Shown here: positions 40,201 through 43,163 of the stretch, piece by piece
How the letters are laid out: every line of letters begins with the position of its first letter
Numbering within the stretch: the first letter of the stretch is position 1
Assembly (NCBI GenBank): GCA_009886125.1
Contig: VFJK01000040.1
Location: 1-43,163 of the forward strand
Length of the DNA stretch: 43,163 nt
Source of the DNA: Geobacter sp.
GTDB taxonomy: Bacteria > Desulfobacterota > Desulfuromonadia > Geobacterales > DSM-12255
Reading direction: 5' to 3'
Notes under the pieces: generated by a model
What the model was told of the DNA's origin: nothing
Database searches by the model: none
Seen by the model: the letters and a program-made list of their open reading frames with translations, nothing else
Position numbers and translations under genes: made by a program

Positions 40201-43163
40201 CTAACATACCCCTCCCAGTTTTTTCAAGAGATTTCTGGACTCTGCCAGCACGCCGTCAAAGCTGGTATCCGCTATTTCGGCAATCAGTCTGAAGTCCGGG
40301 GTAAACTGGTATTTCCTCGGCTGATTCCTGATCATGCCTATGATCAGATCCGGCGAAACCGGGGTTTTTTCATGGAACGCGATGATCAGCCTCTTCCCGT
40401 CGAATTCGGCTTCACGGACAAGGAACTTCTTGAAAAGAAGCCTCAGTTTCATCAGTTCCAGCAGATATTCGACCGAAAGCGGTGGTTTCCCGTACCGGTC
40501 GATCAGTTCCGACTGTATCTCGGAAACCTCTTCTTCGGAGATGATCTGGGTAAGCTTCTTGTAAAGCACGAGCCGCTGGTTCGAATCTTTTACGTAATCC
40601 TCAGGGATAAAAGCAGGGATCCGCAGTTTTATTTCAGGCTCCACCTTCTCTGAAAGGTCCTCCCCCTTGAGCCGCTGAATCGTCTCTTCCAGGAGTTCTG
40701 TGAACAGCTCGAAACCGACTGCCGCGATCTGGCCGGACTGCTTGGCGCCAAGGATGTCGCCTGCCCCGCGGATCTCCAGATCGTGTGTTGCTATTCTGAA
40801 ACCGGCACCAAGTTCTGAAATATCCTGCAGGATCTTCAGCCGCTCCCGCGAATCAGGAGCAATCGCCCCTTCCGCAGGGATCAGGAAATAGGTGAAGGCG
40901 CGGACTTTCGCCCGGCCGACCCGCCCCCTGAGCTGGTACAACTGGGCCAGGCCGAAAGCGTCCGCCCGGTTCACTATCAGGGTGTTTGCTGTCGGGATGT
41001 CAAGGCCGGATTCAATGATCGTCGTGCAGAGGAGGAGGTTTGTTTCGCCATGCATGAAGCCGAGCATGACCTTTTCCAGCGCCCCCTCTTTCATCTGTCC
41101 GTGAGCAACAGCAATCTTCGCTTCCGGGACGATCCTGTTCAGGTGTTCGGCCATGACGCCGATCGACTGGACCCGGTTATGGACGAAGAAGACCTGACCT
41201 CCCCGACGCAGCTCCCGCATGATCGCTTCACGGATCAACTCTTCGTTGAAGCGGGCGACGATCGTCTTGATGGAGAGCCGGTCAACCGGCGGGGTGTCGA
41301 TGATCGAGAGGTCCCGTATCCCCATCATCGACATGTAGAGGGTCCGGGGAATTGGTGTCGCAGTCAGGGTCATGATGTCGACCGTCGCCCGGAATTTCTT
41401 CAATCGCTCCTTGTGCACGACGCCGAAGCGCTGCTCTTCGTCGACGATCAGCAGGCCCAGATCTCGGAACTGGACATCTTTCTGGATCAGCCGGTGCGTA
41501 CCGATGATGACATCGACCTTGCCTGCCGCGAGGTCAGCCAGGATGACTTTCTGCTCCTTGGCACTCCTGAAGCGGGAAAGCATCTCGACATTGACCGGAT
41601 ACTCCTTGAAACGCTCCCTGAACGACTCAAGGTGCTGCTGGGCAAGAATGGTGGTCGGAACGAGCACGGCAACCTGTTTGCCGTCCATGACTGCCTTGAA
41701 TGCCCCCCTGATGGCGACCTCGGTCTTGCCGTAACCGACATCGCCGCAGATAAGCCGGTCCATCGGCCGCTCGTTCATCATGTCCTGCAGCACATCGTCT
41801 ATGGCCGAGAGCTGGTCCGGCGTCTCATCCCAGGCAAAAGAGGCCTCGAACTCCTTGTAGAGAGCGTCCGGAGGCGAGAAGACAAACCCTTTCTGCACCT
41901 GCCTTGAGGCATAGATCTCCAGGAGTTCTACTGCCATCTCCTCGACCGCTTCCCGTGCCTTGGCCTTGGCCTTGTCCCACGCAGCGCCGCCGAGCCGGTC
42001 GACCCGCGGTTCAAGGCCTTCGGCGCCGACATAGCGCTGCACGAGCGCCATCCGGTCGACCGGCAGATAGAGCTTGTCGCCGCCGGCATACTCCAGCAGG
42101 AGGAAATCACCGGCGACGCCGGAGAGTTCGATATGCTCCAGCCCACGGTACAGACCGACGCCAAAGTCAAGATGGACCATGTGGTCGCCCGGTTTCAGCT
42201 CTGCCAGCGAGGTGAGGATCTGCTTCTTCTTCATCTCCGAGACGCCGCGCCGCCGGGTCCGCTTGCCAAAGAGCTCTTCTTCCGTGACCACCACCATGTT
42301 GGCGGCGGCACAACGAAAGCCGCGTGATATCTCGCTCACCAGGAGCGAGATCACGGTCTCCCTCCTGAACAGCTCTGCTGAAAAGGCACGCTCCGAAACT
42401 CTCGTCGGCAGCTCGTACTGTTCGAGCAGCGAGACCAGGCGCTCTGCCTGACCCTTTTGATGGCAGGGGATGAAGATCCTCATCTCCTCCTTCATCCAGC
42501 CGGAAAGCCTCTCTGCAAAAGGCTTCAGAATTCCTTCGCCATCCGGGGTTACCAGCAGTTTCAGGTCGCTGTTCTGCTCGACCGCAAAATTGAAGCTCGA
42601 CCCTGAATCGGAAGTAAGCAGTTCCAGCTTCGGGATGCGGATATGACGTCCGGGGAAATTCCCCGGAAGACAGGCATCTCCGGTAATAAACTGCTCAGCT
42701 GCATCGCAGATGATCATCTCCCGTTCAAGGGCACTGTTCCTGCGGGTCCCGGTTTCACAGAGCCACTCTTCACGGCCCGCGTCGACAGCTTCAGGATCGA
42801 TAAGAAGTGTGACAGCTCCGGTGCCGGCGTAGTCAAAGAGGGTTTCCAGCGGGCCGTGGAACAGGGGGAGGAGATTTTCGATGCCAGGGGGGTAGATGGA
42901 GCTGTTCAACTGTTCGACCAACTCCCTGCGACGGGGGACCGGGATGTCGATGTCGTCGCAGTGGCGCTTCAGCCGCCCGGTGAACTCTTTCATGACTTCA
43001 GGGGCGAGGATCACCTCCCGGGAGGGGAGCAGAACCAGTTCCTCCATCGGGTGGAGAGAGCGCTGCGTCAGGGGGTCGAAGGTTCTGATCGTCTCCACGA
43101 AATCACCGAAAAACTCGATCCGGACCGGGTGCGGCAGGTTCGGCGGGAAGATGTCGAGGATGC
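40201..43163 (-). CDS. mfd: Transcription-repair coupling factor Mfd, N-terminus outside window
   Basis: DNA translocase that removes stalled RNA polymerase at lesions and recruits UvrA. The frame is open to the window edge (986 residues visible). The ATG-like start at 43098 is really an internal GTG/Met position, because upstream codons encode the family's PNLPHPVRIEFFGDFVETIR. About 170 N-terminal residues are missing. Visible parts, from the ATG-like codon at 43098, are the UvrB-like module, the RNA-polymerase-interacting domain (PGDHMVHLDFGVGLYRGLEHI, near 307-327), Walker A GDVGYGKTE, DEEQRFG, TATPIPRTL, the RecG-like LYQLRGRVGRAKVRAF and the C-terminal regulatory domain. It is first of the mfd, PpiC, SurA run. 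Confidence 0.96.
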   Translation of the reverse strand, partial: ILDIFPPNLPHPVRIEFFGDFVETIRTFDPLTQRSLHPMEELVLLPSREVILAPEVMKEFTGRLKRHCDDIDIPVPRRRELVEQLNSSIYPPGIENLLPLFHGPLETLFDYAGTGAVTLLIDPEAVDAGREEWLCETGTRRNSALEREMIICDAAEQFITGDACLPGNFPGRHIRIPKLELLTSDSGSSFNFAVEQNSDLKLLVTPDGEGILKPFAERLSGWMKEEMRIFIPCHQKGQAERLVSLLEQYELPTRVSERAFSAELFRRETVISLLVSEISRGFRCAAANMVVVTEEELFGKRTRRRGVSEMKKKQILTSLAELKPGDHMVHLDFGVGLYRGLEHIELSGVAGDFLLLEYAGGDKLYLPVDRMALVQRYVGAEGLEPRVDRLGGAAWDKAKAKAREAVEEMAVELLEIYASRQVQKGFVFSPPDALYKEFEASFAWDETPDQLSAIDDVLQDMMNERPMDRLICGDVGYGKTEVAIRGAFKAVMDGKQVAVLVPTTILAQQHLESFRERFKEYPVNVEMLSRFRSAKEQKVILADLAAGKVDVIIGTHRLIQKDVQFRDLGLLIVDEEQRFGVVHKERLKKFRATVDIMTLTATPIPRTLYMSMMGIRDLSIIDTPPVDRLSIKTIVARFNEELIREAIMRELRRGGQVFFVHNRVQSIGVMAEHLNRIVPEAKIAVAHGQMKEGALEKVMLGFMHGETNLLLCTTIIESGLDIPTANTLIVNRADAFGLAQLYQLRGRVGRAKVRAFTYFLIPAEGAIAPDSRERLKILQDISELGAGFRIATHDLEIRGAGDILGAKQSGQIAAVGFELFTELLEETIQRLKGEDLSEKVEPEIKLRIPAFIPEDYVKDSNQRLVLYKKLTQIISEEEVSEIQSELIDRYGKPPLSVEYLLELMKLRLLFKKFLVREAEFDGKRLIIAFHEKTPVSPDLIIGMIRNQPRKYQFTPDFRLIAEIADTSFDGVLAESRNLLKKLGGVC

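Noticed and set aside
41050-41907. 285-aa open frame on the + strand within mfd
   Set aside because: Antisense to a confident Mfd coding region. Its composition (many D, H, R) is what a high-GC shadow frame gives, with no motif or ribosome site.
1-43163. CRISPR array, rRNA or intact transposase
   Set aside because: No regularly spaced direct repeats, rRNA signatures or transposase motifs were seen. The only tandem repeat is the coding 75-bp set at 37056-37355.

Overview
This window reads as chromosomal DNA from a Desulfuromonadota/Geobacterales bacterium (Geobacter, Geotalea or Citrifermentans type). The basis is the gene content and order: siroheme synthase, cytochrome c assembly factor, hemA, hemC, a cobA-hemD fusion and hemB in one run; an OleC/OleD hydrocarbon pair; an mfd, PpiC lipoprotein, SurA run; and many exported envelope proteins. 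Family assignments come from reading protein motifs by eye. No database search was possible.

Layout. (1) 1-1353: the end of an integrated element, made of a 5'-truncated tyrosine integrase, a strong terminator and a tRNA-Arg(ACG) gene whose 3' end faces the integrase. (2) 1491-8159: tetrapyrrole genes that supply siroheme and heme, plus a CcsA/CcsB-type factor for attaching heme to cytochromes c. (3) 8286-10930: oleC-oleD, two of the four genes for long-chain olefin synthesis. (4) 10910-19420: a phosphate and polyphosphate neighbourhood with Pit and its DUF47 partner, a double-domain PPK2 (polyP:AMP phosphotransferase), a DUF1450 protein, and a tight operon of HhH protein, two thymidylate-kinase-like proteins, an unknown protein, CHAD protein and Ppx/GppA. 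(5) 19569-23597: a partner-switching signalling operon (CBS-SpoIIE phosphatase, RsbW-like ATPase, STAS protein, a 55-aa protein) ending in an EAL c-di-GMP phosphodiesterase. (6) 23605-25182: PsiE-like protein, small zinc-ribbon protein and an unknown membrane protein. (7) 25343-28182: an AzgA/NCS2-like permease behind a POTRA/beta-barrel outer-membrane protein. (8) 28477-33576: exported proteins of unknown function, including a DsbD-N-like protein, an OmpA-like protein and a TPR-thioredoxin protein. (9) 33786-43163: a CbpA-type DnaJ, a LysM-TPR protein, an 828-aa exported coiled-coil/Ig-like protein, SurA, a PpiC lipoprotein and the C-terminal part of Mfd.

Intergenic spaces carry several palindromic elements. 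One family has two copies (5451-5624 and 30061-30240) in opposite orientation, each 12-14 bp beyond a rho-independent terminator. A separate 168-bp element with inverted repeats of about 20 bp (25179-25346) holds the stop codons of both genes that converge on it. Long imperfect palindromes lie between hemA and hemC and between hemB and oleC. No gene-free stretch exceeds 300 bases.

The best candidate for an undescribed system is the 14711-19420 operon. It places two kinases of thymidylate-kinase fold, both lacking the usual Tmk substrate motif and one with Arg for the P-loop Lys, beside CHAD and Ppx/GppA. The second candidate is the periplasmic thiol/OmpA-like/TPR set at 30279-33576.
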